NCBI GenBank assembly: GCA_030655135.1
Contig: JAURWC010000084.1
Coordinates: forward strand, 372,001-436,000
Length of the DNA: 64,000 nucleotides
Direction of reading: 5' to 3'
DNA from: Hyphomicrobiaceae bacterium
Lineage (GTDB): Bacteria; Pseudomonadota; Alphaproteobacteria; Rhizobiales; Hyphomicrobiaceae
The notes beneath the pieces were generated by a model, which worked only from the letters and a program-made list of their open reading frames with translations, had not been told where the DNA came from and made no database searches. Below, piece after piece: positions 9,809 to 20,990 of the stretch; the stretch's first letter is position 1, and each line of letters opens with the position of its first letter. A program made the translations under genes and the position numbers.

Positions 9809-10168
9809 CTAAAGCCGGAAACGGATCTGGTTCACCCAGAACCCTTCGAGCCGCATCAGCGACGAGTTCACCTGCCGGAAGTCGTCACATCCCAATTCCC
9901 CGACGACTTCGAGCGAGCCGAGCTGGCGCTCGTATAACGCATTGACGATCTCGCTGGCCTTTTTACCTTTGTCCGTCAGACGGATGCGCACAGAGCGCCG
10001 GTCCGCCGTGGAGCGCTGATAGTCGATATAGCCGAGATCGACGAGCTTGCGAATGTTGTAGCTGGCATTCGAGCCGAGGTAGTAGCCGCGGCTGCGTAGT
10101 TCACCTGCCGTCAGTTCGCTCTCACCGATATTGTTGAGAAGCAGAGCCTGAACGCTATTCAGTTCTAG
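9809..10168 (-). pseudogene. LdtR-like MarR-family regulator lacking an intact N-terminus
   Basis: The open frame has no usable start and encodes 119 residues that fit the winged-helix and C-terminal parts of LdtR-type MarR regulators: LNSVQALLLNNIGESELTAG, LRSRGYYLGSNASYNIRKLV, DRRSVRIRLTDKG and a typical ending GFWVNQIRFRL. A stop codon lies immediately upstream (10169-10171). In another frame just upstream the DNA reads T-R-T-E before a stop; inserting five bases (a second copy of AACTG) would join this as TRTELNSVQ. The N-terminal dimerisation helix is not recognisable. LdtR is known in related bacteria to activate an L,D-transpeptidase gene, and one lies next door. A sequencing error cannot be excluded. 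Confidence 0.75.
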
Positions 10169-10290
10169 TCAGTGCAACGGCTGCCAAAGTCATAGGTATC
10201 ACCACGCGCAAAAAGACAACGATCCGTACAAGAACCGTATCGGCAAATACTTTCAGTTATCTGATTAAAAATGGTTAACGATGGGTTGCT

Positions 10291-11394
10291 TTAAACGCGG
10301 GCCTTTTGCATGTCTTCCCGGCTCGGCAAAACCAATTCTTCGCTGGCCGGCAACGGCACGAAATAGCGATCCACCTGATCGGCGGTCACCGCAGCCAGCG
10401 ATGCCGGGCTCCAGGCCGGTGCCCCATCCTTGTCGATGATCGACGCACGCACGCCTTCGTAAAAATCATGACCTTCCAAAAACCGGCAGGCCAAACGATA
10501 GTCGGCGATCAACGTGCGTTGGATATCCAACGCCGCCGCCTCCTTCAAATGCCGGTGCGTGACTTTGAGTGACAGCGGCGACCGCTTCCGCAAATCCGCC
10601 ACGACCTGCTGCGCCCAAGCCCGCTTGGCGCCTTGCACGGCATCCAGCCGCGATACGATGTCTTCGACGCAACACGCCGAAAATGCCAACGCGATGACGT
10701 CGGCATAAGCCTCCAGTTCCCCGGTTCCGGGATCTTCATGCAGTCCGTCGAGCAGCGGATCCACCGTATTGGCCAGCGCCAGGTCCTCGGCAATGCGCGG
10801 AAAATGCTGTGCGGCGATGCAGTGGCTCGCCAGCCCCAACCGGAACGCATCTGCCCGCCCGATCGAACGCCCCGTCAGTGCCAGGTACTGCCCCTCGGGC
10901 CCGAGCCGTGACAGCGCATGCGCCGCGCCCACATCGGGAAACAGACCGATCATCGTCTCCGGCATAGCCCAGGAGTAGGCCTCCCCCGCGACGCGATGCG
11001 TGTTGAACCCCGAGATGCCGACCCCGCCGCCCATCACCATGCCGTCGATCAGGGAGATCGTCGGCTTGGAAAAGCACTCGAGCAGCCAGTTCATGCGGTA
11101 CTCGTCAGCAAACGCAGCGCGTGCCTCGGCCCGCGACCGCTGCGCCAGTTGCACGATCTCGCGCACGTCCGAGCCCGCTGAGAACGCGCGTGGCGACGTC
11201 GACTGCAACAACACGGCATAAACCTGCGGCTCGCGTGCAAATCCTGGCACAGCAGCAGCGATTTCAGTCCGCATGCTCGCCGTCAACGCATTGAGCGCGC
11301 GCACGCGCTGCAAAGTGATGACCGCCAAGCAACGGTCGATTGCAATTGTGATGTCTGCGCCGGCCGCGCTTGGCACCGTGTCCTCGGATTTCAT
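10291..11394 (-). CDS. enoyl-CoA hydratase/isomerase family, 3-hydroxyisobutyryl-CoA hydrolase type
   Basis: Probably hydrolyses 3-hydroxyisobutyryl-CoA (valine catabolism) or a similar thioester. The 367-residue crotonase fold has the first oxyanion-hole segment RAFSAGSDVREI, the second in MVMGGGVGISGFN, and PETMIGLFPDVGAAHALSRL, with the long C-terminal extension that separates hydrolases of this type from ordinary 260-residue hydratases. ATG at 11394 has GGTGGGG directly upstream. It stands alone between the broken regulator and the divergent extensin-family gene. Confidence 0.85.
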   Translation of the reverse strand: MKSEDTVPSAAGADITIAIDRCLAVITLQRVRALNALTASMRTEIAAAVPGFAREPQVYAVLLQSTSPRAFSAGSDVREIVQLAQRSRAEARAAFADEYRMNWLLECFSKPTISLIDGMVMGGGVGISGFNTHRVAGEAYSWAMPETMIGLFPDVGAAHALSRLGPEGQYLALTGRSIGRADAFRLGLASHCIAAQHFPRIAEDLALANTVDPLLDGLHEDPGTGELEAYADVIALAFSACCVEDIVSRLDAVQGAKRAWAQQVVADLRKRSPLSLKVTHRHLKEAAALDIQRTLIADYRLACRFLEGHDFYEGVRASIIDKDGAPAWSPASLAAVTADQVDRYFVPLPASEELVLPSREDMQKARV

Positions 11395-11565
11395 CGCCCC
11401 ACCCGTCACTTATCCCGAACGAATCTTTCGCGCGGCCTCGCATTGCCCCAATTCGCCGCTATACAGACACGGCCGTTGAGATCAAAATCCAGTACACCAA
11501 CCACGGCGCTTGTGCCGCATCCGTGCAATCGCGCAGTCGATTCCACTTTTCTCCGGACCTGCCGC

Positions 11566-14197
<2,632 letters not shown>

Positions 14198-14216
14198 CCA
14201 AGGCCTCGACAGCCCT

Positions 14217-14336
14217 CTAAGCCGGCTCCTGCGCCGCCAGCAGCTTCTTGAAGTCCTCGAAGCCAAACGTCGATACGATATTCAACTGCTCATCCAGAAG
14301 TTCATAGATCACGCCCTCAACGCCGCAGTCTACAAA
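14217..14336 (-). other. possible small ORF or 3' remnant of a gene
   Basis: An open frame on the minus strand ends in LLDEQLNIVSTFGFEDFKKL plus LAAQEPA and a TAG. Composition looks coding, but the frame closes after 40 codons and the only start is a GTG at 14312 with poor spacing to a GAGG. I do not recognise the family. It lies 25 bases beyond the stop of the small membrane protein at 14362 and may be a decayed gene. Confidence 0.3.
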
Positions 14337-14361
14337 CTAGCGGCACGCGCCGTGCATTCGA

Positions 14362-14622
14362 TCAGAACACATCGCCCAGCATCGCATTCTGGCGCCAGCT
14401 GAAGCTTGAACCCAGAAGCTTGCGGTACAGCTGCGGGGCAGCCGCCACGACGACCCAGCCAGCGGCGTTCACCACCAGGGCTGCTGCGTGCGTCGCGCTG
14501 AAGTCGGTGCCGAGCGCGGCCAGAACCGCCAGCGTCAACGTCAGGCACGCCATGCCGGCGCTGAGGCCGATGTAGAAAACGACGAAAGCGGCATCGAGGG
14601 CGATGTTGCGAGTGTTGGTCAT
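14362..14622 (-). CDS. small membrane protein, unknown function
   Basis: 86 residues with two predicted membrane helices (AAFVVFYIGLSAGMACLTLT and AALVVNAAGWVVVAAAPQLY) and a short C-terminal tail. ATG at 14622 has AGGAG seven bases upstream, strong support for translation. No family recognised; an inner-membrane location is inferred. Confidence 0.7.
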   Translation of the reverse strand: MTNTRNIALDAAFVVFYIGLSAGMACLTLTLAVLAALGTDFSATHAAALVVNAAGWVVVAAAPQLYRKLLGSSFSWRQNAMLGDVF

Positions 14623-14749
14623 GGGACGCTCCTGAAATCTGACTGCTGCCACCGGACCCCTTGCCGGCTTCCATGCTGATCAGACTAGGTCCGTCCTGCC
14701 CCCGCGCGCTGTTCCGGCCGGAACACGATTAAAAAAGCTTCGCCATAAA

Positions 14750-14773
14750 GGGGTCAGACCTCGGTCTGACCCC
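14750..14773. repeat. dispersed palindrome, copy 2
   Basis: GGGGTCAGACC-TC-GGTCTGACCCC, identical to copy 1 at 5180. First of three related palindromes within 126 bases in the gap 14623-14895, which holds no gene. Confidence 0.85.
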
Positions 14774-14810
14774 GTCACGCGAAGCGGCTTCGGGCCTCGA
14801 TCACAGCGAA

Positions 14811-14833
14811 AAGGTCAGACCGAGGTCTAACCC
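14811..14833. repeat. dispersed palindrome, imperfect inverted-orientation copy
   Basis: AAGGTCAGACC-GA-GGTCTAACCC: same core as copy 1 read from the other strand, with one arm mismatch. Confidence 0.7.
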
Positions 14834-14850
14834 AAACTCACGTCGCCACC

Positions 14851-14875
14851 GGGTCAGACCCGGCGGGTCTGACCC
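14851..14875. repeat. dispersed palindrome, variant with GGC centre
   Basis: GGGTCAGACCC-GGC-GGGTCTGACCC has perfect 11-base arms and is followed by AAAAAA. It lies 20 bases past the stop of the catalase-like gene, so it could act as a 3' hairpin of that gene. Confidence 0.75.
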
Positions 14876-14895
14876 AAAAAACGCGCCATCGATTA

Positions 14896-15867
14896 CTACT
14901 GCCGCCTGCCGAACGACACGGCATAAGCACCGGACCGCAGCGGGAAGATCTGATCGTCGGGGGACGCCGCGATGCCCTCCGCCAGATTTGTCGGATCGAA
15001 CGTGCCGGCATCACAGGTTGCATCCGCCTCCACCGCCGCGATGGACACGGCACCCAGCGTGACCACCTCGTGCCCCTCCGGCAGCCACTCGACGGTCGGG
15101 TCGTTCATCGGATCGCTGTCCTTGCCGACGATCGCCGTCAGGTTGAACTGCGCCGGGCCCTTGCCCAGCCGCTCCTTGATCTCGTCGGTCAGGAACGTAT
15201 CGCTCTTGGCCTTTACCTCGTCGTCGCTCAGCCCCTTCTCGCCCGCGGCCGGCACAAGCTTGAACTTGACGTTGGTGGCCTTGCCCTCGGCGTTGGTCAG
15301 CGTGAAGGCGTGAATGCTGTGATAGTCCGTATCGGCATAGCTCGCCGGCACCGGCCGCGCGTTGACCCAGGCGCCCTGCTTGCCCGTCTCCGGGTTTGCC
15401 TCGGTGAAGGCCTTCACCTTCGCCGGGTCCGGCTTGCCGTCAGGCCCTGCCGCGCGCGCCTTGAAGAACCCCAACGTTTGCTCCGGCGTCTTTGCAAAGA
15501 AGATCGGCGCCGTCAGCATGACAAAGTCGGTGCTGGCGCCATCCGGATCGAACCGCAATGCCAGGCCGCGCCCGGTCTTGCTCTTGTCGGACGCCACCGG
15601 ATTGCCGCCCCCGATGGAGAAACGGCCGAGCACCGGCACCTCCTTGGAGAAGCTGGCCGACTTCGTGAAGCTGGCGACATCCTTGGCCGGCGTGAAAGAG
15701 CCCTTCACGCAGATGCCCTTGGCGTGGCTGCGCCGCATGCCCTTGTGTTCGCCGAAGATGCCCTGCAGGCCGTCGACGAGCTGTTCCGAAGAAACCTCTT
15801 CAGCGCGCGCGCCCGGCACCACCGCGCACACGATCGCTGCAGCAACAAAAACCGATTTGAATTGCAT
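14896..15867 (-). CDS. periplasmic catalase-related haem peroxidase (SrpA-like)
   Basis: A 323-residue catalase-fold protein, shorter than true catalases (about 480 or more). A clear signal peptide (FKSVFVAAAIVCAVVPGARA) implies export. Visible landmarks are the distal histidine region MRRSHAKGICVKGSF, the segment GGNPVASDKSKTGRGLALRF and the proximal arginine/tyrosine motif in LRSGAYAVSFGRR near the C-terminus, as in small catalase-related peroxidases. The substrate is uncertain; removal of peroxides in the periplasm is inferred. Transcribed alone. Confidence 0.88.
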   Translation of the reverse strand: MQFKSVFVAAAIVCAVVPGARAEEVSSEQLVDGLQGIFGEHKGMRRSHAKGICVKGSFTPAKDVASFTKSASFSKEVPVLGRFSIGGGNPVASDKSKTGRGLALRFDPDGASTDFVMLTAPIFFAKTPEQTLGFFKARAAGPDGKPDPAKVKAFTEANPETGKQGAWVNARPVPASYADTDYHSIHAFTLTNAEGKATNVKFKLVPAAGEKGLSDDEVKAKSDTFLTDEIKERLGKGPAQFNLTAIVGKDSDPMNDPTVEWLPEGHEVVTLGAVSIAAVEADATCDAGTFDPTNLAEGIAASPDDQIFPLRSGAYAVSFGRRQ

Positions 15868-15999
15868 TCCCGTCTCCCGATTGCGGGTGGACGTATTCCC
15901 GTGCGTCCCCCAGCGCGAACTCTATCCGGCGCGCCTCGCAACTGTGCATCATTCTTTCGTGCGGAGGATGTGACAAAAATTAATAAGGCAAATGTCCGT

Positions 16000-16554
16000 C
16001 TACGGACGTGGAGGGTTCTTCTCCGCCCAGTGCTTGCGGTAGGCGTTGATGATCAGCAGCATCGTGTTGCGCACGTGCGGTGCGCGGTTGACGTACTGCT
16101 TGACCGGCCACGACAAGATCCGCGTCACGCCCTGGATGTTCTCCAGCCCCGGCGTGCCCTCTACCGCCTGCCCGCCCTTGAAGGTCACGCGCGGCGCAAA
16201 CGTCGCCGTGATATGCACCGTCGATTTCGACGTCTTCACGTCGCACGTCACCGGCTGCGGCGGCGACTGGAACACGTAGTCGACATCCTGCACCGCCCGT
16301 TCCACCAGTCCGCGGTCGATGCGCACGGAAACCGAGCACGTCACGTCCTGCAGATACTCGCGCGTAATGCGCTTCAGGTCCGCCCGCTCCTGCTCGGCCA
16401 GCGCCACTGGATATTTGCAGGTGAACTCGGCGCTCGTGCCGTTTTCGAGTTCGTCGAAACAGTCACGCTCCGCCGCCGCCGCCGGCCAGGAACTCGCCAG
16501 CATGGCCAACGCCACGCCTACAACAATGCGACCGCGCATCCCAAACCCGCTCAT
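16000..16554 (-). CDS. exported protein of unknown function, paralogue of its upstream neighbour
   Basis: 184 residues with a signal peptide (RGRIVVGVALAMLASSWPAA) and four cysteines in the mature part. I do not recognise a family, but its C-terminal half (APRVTFKGGQAVEGTPGLEN onward) resembles the corresponding part of the gene at 16551 (APKLKFKDGKADKIWINLEK), including the spacing to the final helix. ATG at 16554 overlaps the preceding stop as ATGA, so the two are translated together. Confidence 0.75.
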   Translation of the reverse strand: MSGFGMRGRIVVGVALAMLASSWPAAAAERDCFDELENGTSAEFTCKYPVALAEQERADLKRITREYLQDVTCSVSVRIDRGLVERAVQDVDYVFQSPPQPVTCDVKTSKSTVHITATFAPRVTFKGGQAVEGTPGLENIQGVTRILSWPVKQYVNRAPHVRNTMLLIINAYRKHWAEKNPPRP

Positions 16555-17297
16555 GGTGTCGCCTTTGCTTTCGCTGTCTCTGGCGGTGCTGCTGCCGGCT
16601 TTTCCCGAGCCGGCTTGGCCTTTGCCGCGCTCGCATCCGGCGCCTTCACTTTAACCGGCTTGCCATCGTCATCGTACTCTTCCGCGACCTTGGCGTTCGG
16701 GCCGTACTTCTGCGCGCACCGCTTGTGAATGAACTTGTTGACCGACTTGATCAGGCTGCCGTGGAAGATACCGAGCTTGTCTTCCATCGCCGCAATCGTC
16801 GAGATCGTGCCCGTCACGTTCTCCGGCCCCTCGATCTTCTCCAAGTTGATCCAGATCTTGTCCGCCTTGCCGTCCTTGAACTTCAGCTTGGGCGCAGCCT
16901 TCGCCGTGATCGGTTTCAATTCACCGTCCTGCTCGATGACGCACTTCACCGTCTGCGTCGGCACCCGCAGCGTATACTTCGGCTGTGTCAGAGCCGCGAG
17001 GATCTGCGCCCGGTCGACCTGCAGGTTGGCCTTGCAGCGCGTATCGCCGAAGCCCCACGAAACCGCTTTGCTTTCCCCCTGCTTGATCGCCGACTTCGAC
17101 CAGGTCTTGACGATGTCGCAGTCGGGGTTGCCGCCCTTGGGCTCTTTCTTGAGAATGATATCGCAGACGCTTTTTTCGCACCGCTTGATGGTGCCCCACT
17201 CGCCCTTCTGCGGTTCCAACGCCACTGCGGGTTGCGCAAGGCAAGCGGCGGCAGCAAACCAGGCGCAGGCCAGACGTAGCGTCAGTCCAATGGTCAT
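16551..17297 (-). CDS. exported protein of unknown function, first of a coupled paralogous pair
   Basis: 248 residues: signal peptide (LRLACAWFAAAACLAQPAVA), a cysteine-rich central domain (CEKSVCDIILKK, GNPDCDIVK, DTRCKANL, VKCVIEQ) and a C-terminal tail rich in Lys, Pro and Ala. ATG at 17297 has AAGGTAGG upstream; the frame is open further but without a signal peptide. Related in its second half to the downstream gene. Function unknown; a periplasmic complex of the two products is a reasonable inference. Confidence 0.75.
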   Translation of the reverse strand: MTIGLTLRLACAWFAAAACLAQPAVALEPQKGEWGTIKRCEKSVCDIILKKEPKGGNPDCDIVKTWSKSAIKQGESKAVSWGFGDTRCKANLQVDRAQILAALTQPKYTLRVPTQTVKCVIEQDGELKPITAKAAPKLKFKDGKADKIWINLEKIEGPENVTGTISTIAAMEDKLGIFHGSLIKSVNKFIHKRCAQKYGPNAKVAEEYDDDGKPVKVKAPDASAAKAKPAREKPAAAPPETAKAKATP

Positions 17298-17472
17298 CGC
17301 GCCTACCTTACCGGTCCCGTTACGCATTTCGCCGCTGATTGACATCCCAATAGGCCGGTATTGAGGCGCCATCTGCGGACAATCGACGCCATTACTTCGT
17401 ATAACTTGAAGCCCGGCGTGGGTTGCGCTAGGACGAAGCACAAGCATGAACAAACGCACTGGGGAAACAATC

Positions 17473-17616
17473 ATGGGTCTTGATCTGACCGGCGGCCACG
17501 CTTCGATGGACTATGCGGAGCATTCCCGCACGTACAAGGGCTTCATCAAAGGTACGATCATTCTGGTCGTCGGCGTTGCCGCCCTGCTGGTTGGGATGTT
17601 CTTCTTCCTGATCTGA
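17473..17616 (+). CDS. aa3-type cytochrome c oxidase subunit IV
   Basis: A 47-residue single-helix protein beginning MGLDLTGGHASMDYAEHSRT with one membrane span (GTIILVVGVAALLVGMFFFL). The N-terminal MDYAEHxxTYxGF motif is the hallmark of the small bacterial aa3 oxidase subunit IV (COX4_pro_2 family). GGGGA precedes the ATG. Its place upstream of the transhydrogenase genes, away from the catalytic oxidase subunits, is common in this order. Confidence 0.9.
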   Translation: MGLDLTGGHASMDYAEHSRTYKGFIKGTIILVVGVAALLVGMFFFLI

Positions 17617-17768
17617 AGATTTTCCCTAAGTACACTGTCGCCAAGTCTTTAGCGCTCTACGTCCGTGCCCGCCTGTTTCGTCTGGTGGGCACGGGAATTC
17701 ATCTGGCGTAGGCCTGTGGACGACACCTTTGCTGCGGCTCCGGCCGCCCGGTTCGAGCGGATTCCACC

Positions 17769-18905
17769 ATGGTTATGGTTGCCGTCACCCACGAGACCGC
17801 AGACGAGCCCCGCGTGGCCGTGTCACCCGAGACCGTCAAGAAACTGACTGCGCTTGGCTGCAAGGTGAGAGTCCAGGCAGGCTCCGGAAAGGGCTCGAAC
17901 TTTTCCGATGATGCTTTGAAGGCCCAGGGCGCCGAGATCGTGCCGGACGCCGCTTCGGCCCTCTCCGGCGCCGACATTCTCTTGAAGGTCCGCCGCCCCA
18001 CCACAGAAGAAATCAAGGCCCTGAAGCCTGGCGCCATCGTCGCCGCCATCCTCGATCCGTACGACAAGGCTGCGATGGAGCCGCTGGCCGGCACCGGCGC
18101 CAACCTCTTCTCCATGGAATTCATGCCGCGCATCTCGCGCGCGCAATCGATGGACGTGCTGTCGTCGCAGGCCAACCTCGCCGGCTACAAGGCCGTCGTC
18201 GATGCTGCCTCCATGTTCGGCCAGGCCATGCCGATGATGATGACGGCCGCCGGCACGGTGCCCGCCGCCAAGGTCTTCATCATGGGCGTCGGCGTCGCCG
18301 GCCTCCAGGCCATCGCTACCGCCCGCCGCATGGGCGGCGCCGTCTCCGCAACCGACGTGCGCCCCGCCACTAAGGAACAGGTGCAGTCGCTCGGCGCCAA
18401 GTTCGTCGCCGTTGAGGATGAAGAATTCAAGCAGGCGCAAACGGCGGCCGGCTACGCCAAGCCCATGTCGGCCGAATATCAAAAGAAGCAGGCCGAACTG
18501 GTCTCCACCCATCTGAAGAACCAGGACATCGTCGTCACCACGGCGCTGATCCCCGGCCGCCCCGCCCCCAAGCTCATCACGCGCGCCATGATCGCCGCCA
18601 TGAAGCCGGGCTCCATCATCGTCGATCTCGCCGCCGAACGTGGCGGCAACACCGAAGCCACCGAGCCGGGCAAGACCGTCATCGTCGACGGCGTGAAGAT
18701 CGTCGGCCCGCTGAACCTCGCCGGCACGGTCGCTGGCAACGCCTCCAGCCTTTACGCCAAGAACCTCTATGCCTTCATCGAACTCATGATCGACAAGAAG
18801 GAAAAGACCCTCAACGTGAACTGGGACGACGAGATCATCAAGGGCACGCTGGTGGCTAAGGACGGCAAGATCGTCCACCCCAGCCTCACCGGCCAGAGCG
18901 CATAA
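17769..18905 (+). CDS. pntAA: NAD(P) transhydrogenase subunit alpha, part 1 (NAD-binding domain I)
   Basis: The peripheral NAD(H)-binding subunit of the proton-translocating transhydrogenase that makes NADPH from NADH using proton motive force. The 378 residues contain [39 protein letters not shown], the Rossmann glycines in [20 protein letters not shown] and the mobile loop before [20 protein letters not shown]. It is split from the membrane part, the three-subunit arrangement of alphaproteobacteria. Two bases separate it from pntAB. Confidence 0.95.
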   Translation: MVMVAVTHETADEPRVAVSPETVKKLTALGCKVRVQAGSGKGSNFSDDALKAQGAEIVPDAASALSGADILLKVRRPTTEEIKALKPGAIVAAILDPYDKAAMEPLAGTGANLFSMEFMPRISRAQSMDVLSSQANLAGYKAVVDAASMFGQAMPMMMTAAGTVPAAKVFIMGVGVAGLQAIATARRMGGAVSATDVRPATKEQVQSLGAKFVAVEDEEFKQAQTAAGYAKPMSAEYQKKQAELVSTHLKNQDIVVTTALIPGRPAPKLITRAMIAAMKPGSIIVDLAAERGGNTEATEPGKTVIVDGVKIVGPLNLAGTVAGNASSLYAKNLYAFIELMIDKKEKTLNVNWDDEIIKGTLVAKDGKIVHPSLTGQSA

Positions 18906-18907
18906 GG

Positions 18908-19318
18908 ATGACGACGATGATGCGACAGCTCAAGGTACTTCTCGCCGCCGCCACTGTCACCCTCGCCCTGACAAGCGGTGCATCTGCCTCTGAAGGCATC
19001 GGCGGCGCGGCATCTCCGTTCGTCTACCAGCTGATGGTTTTCGCCATGGCGATCTTCGTCGGTTACTACGTGGTCTGGAGTGTCACGCCGGCCCTGCACA
19101 CGCCGCTGATGAGCGTCACCAACGCCATCTCCTCGGTGATCGTCGTCGGCGCGCTGCTGGCGGTCGGGCTCAACCTCGTCACGTCTGGCACCACGCTCGC
19201 CAAGGTGTTCGGCTTCCTCGCGCTGGTCATGGCCTCCGTCAACATCTTCGGCGGCTTCCTCGTCACCCAGCGCATGCTCGCCATGTACAAAAAGAAAGAC
19301 TCACCCGCCAAGAAGTAA
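18908..19318 (+). CDS. pntAB: NAD(P) transhydrogenase subunit alpha, part 2 (membrane domain)
   Basis: 136 residues with an N-terminal signal-like helix and three further membrane spans ([55 protein letters not shown]), followed by a positively charged end. It forms part of the proton channel with PntB. The phrase [11 protein letters not shown] is typical of PntA C-terminal domains. Confidence 0.93.
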   Translation: MTTMMRQLKVLLAAATVTLALTSGASASEGIGGAASPFVYQLMVFAMAIFVGYYVVWSVTPALHTPLMSVTNAISSVIVVGALLAVGLNLVTSGTTLAKVFGFLALVMASVNIFGGFLVTQRMLAMYKKKDSPAKK

Positions 19319-19405
19319 CCGTTCGACGGATGGCCTTCGCACGCGAAGGACAACCACTGACACGCAAACGTTGAGAGAGGTTGGGGTCAGGCCCCGAAGT
19401 AACCA

Positions 19406-20818
19406 ATGCCGAACCTGTCCCCCAATCTCGTCGCGCTGCTGTATCTCGTCTCGGGCGTCCTCTTCATCCTCGCCTTGCGCGGACTATCGAGCCCGGTCAC
19501 CTCCCGCCAGGGCAACCTGTTCGGCATGATCGGCATGGCGATCGCCGTGTTCACCACGCTCTGCGTGTCGAACCCGCAGGACACGCTGTCCTGGCTGCTG
19601 ATCATCGGCGGTCTTGGCCTCGGCGGCGCCATCGGCGCCATCACCGCCAAGCGCATCCCAATGACGTCGATGCCTGAACTCGTGGCAGCCTTCCACTCGC
19701 TCGTCGGCCTCGCCGCCGTCTTCGTCGCCGCCGCCGCCATGTACGCCCCCGAAGCCTTCGGCATCGGCACCCCGGGCAACATCGCCGCCGGCAGCTTGCT
19801 AGAGATGTCGCTTGGCGTCGCCATTGGCGCCATCACCTTCACCGGCTCCGTCATCGCCTTCGCCAAGCTGTCGGGCCGCATGTCCGGCAAGCCGATCACG
19901 CTGCCGATGCGCCACGCCATCAATCTCGGCCTGCTGGCGCTGCTGATCTACCTCGTCTACGCCTTCTGCCAGTCCGGCGGCGACGCCGTGCTGTTCTGGG
20001 CCATCACCGCCGTCGCCCTGCTGTTCGGCGTACTCATCATCATCCCCATCGGCGGCGCCGACATGCCCGTCGTCGTGTCGATGCTGAACTCCTACTCCGG
20101 CTGGGCCGCAGCCGGCATCGGCTTTACGCTGGGCAACATCGCCCTCATCATCACCGGCGCGCTGGTGGGCTCGTCGGGCGCGATCCTGTCCTACATCATG
20201 TGCAAGGGCATGAACCGGTCCTTCATCTCCGTCATCGCCGGCGGCTTCGGCGGCGAAGTGGCCGGCCCCGCGGGCGGTGGCGAGCAGCGCCCCGTCAAGC
20301 TCGGCTCGGCCGAGGACGCCGCCTACATCATGAAGAACGCCCAGAAGGTCATCATCGTCCCGGGCTACGGCATGGCCGTCGCCCAGGCCCAGCATGCTCT
20401 GCGCGAACTGGCCGACAATCTCAAGGCCGCTGGCGTTGAGGTGAAGTACGCCATCCACCCGGTCGCCGGCCGCATGCCCGGCCACATGAACGTCCTCCTC
20501 GCCGAGGCCAACGTGCCCTACGACGAAGTGTTCGAGCTTGAAGACATCAACTCCGAATTCCAGCAGGCCGACGTCGCCTACGTCATCGGCGCCAACGACG
20601 TGACCAACCCCGCTGCCGAAGACGACAAGACGTCACCCATCTACGGCATGCCCGTGCTGCAGGTGTGGAAGGCCGGCACGGTGATGTTCAACAAGCGCTC
20701 TCTTGCATCGGGCTACGCCGGTATCGACAACCCGCTGTTCTACCGCGACAACACGATGATGCTGCTCGGCGACGCCAAGAAAATGACCGAAGAAATCAGC
20801 AAGGCCGTCGGACACTAG
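19406..20818 (+). CDS. pntB: NAD(P) transhydrogenase subunit beta
   Basis: 470 residues: an N-terminal membrane domain with about eight to nine helices (SWLLIIGGLGLGGAIGAITA, ISVIAGGFGGEV) and a C-terminal NADP(H)-binding domain III with IVPGYGMAVAQAQHALREL, HPVAGRMPGHMNVLLAEANV, IGANDVTNPAA and KRSLASGYAGIDNPLFY. An 87-base gap separates it from pntAB and contains a half-copy of the dispersed palindrome (GGGGTCAGGCCCC at 19383). Confidence 0.95.
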   Translation: MPNLSPNLVALLYLVSGVLFILALRGLSSPVTSRQGNLFGMIGMAIAVFTTLCVSNPQDTLSWLLIIGGLGLGGAIGAITAKRIPMTSMPELVAAFHSLVGLAAVFVAAAAMYAPEAFGIGTPGNIAAGSLLEMSLGVAIGAITFTGSVIAFAKLSGRMSGKPITLPMRHAINLGLLALLIYLVYAFCQSGGDAVLFWAITAVALLFGVLIIIPIGGADMPVVVSMLNSYSGWAAAGIGFTLGNIALIITGALVGSSGAILSYIMCKGMNRSFISVIAGGFGGEVAGPAGGGEQRPVKLGSAEDAAYIMKNAQKVIIVPGYGMAVAQAQHALRELADNLKAAGVEVKYAIHPVAGRMPGHMNVLLAEANVPYDEVFELEDINSEFQQADVAYVIGANDVTNPAAEDDKTSPIYGMPVLQVWKAGTVMFNKRSLASGYAGIDNPLFYRDNTMMLLGDAKKMTEEISKAVGH

Positions 20819-20942
20819 TACAGACAAACACTGATCGTCGGTGATCTGTTGACGAGCGGCATCACCATGACTATATCTCCGCTCCCAGCGGCGGATACGC
20901 CCACGCTGTGGTATTCTTCGAGAAGAATCAAAGGAGGCAGCA

Positions 20943-20990
20943 ATGCCACGGTCTAAAACTCCTGGTTTCGGCGGCGGCGGCAACGCCTAA
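20943..20990 (+). CDS. candidate 15-residue microprotein
   Basis: ATG at 20943 is preceded by AAGGAGG at an ideal distance and opens MPRSKTPGFGGGGNA before a TAA. The stop overlaps the end of the convergent gene at 20987. It lies 124 bases after pntB. The ribosome-binding site is the main support; no family is known to me. Confidence 0.35.
   Translation: MPRSKTPGFGGGGNA

Noticed and set aside
15070-16728. Long plus-strand frame across the catalase-like gene, the gap and an exported protein gene
   Set aside because: Arginine-rich antisense shadow crossing three units on the other strand that have signal peptides and good starts.
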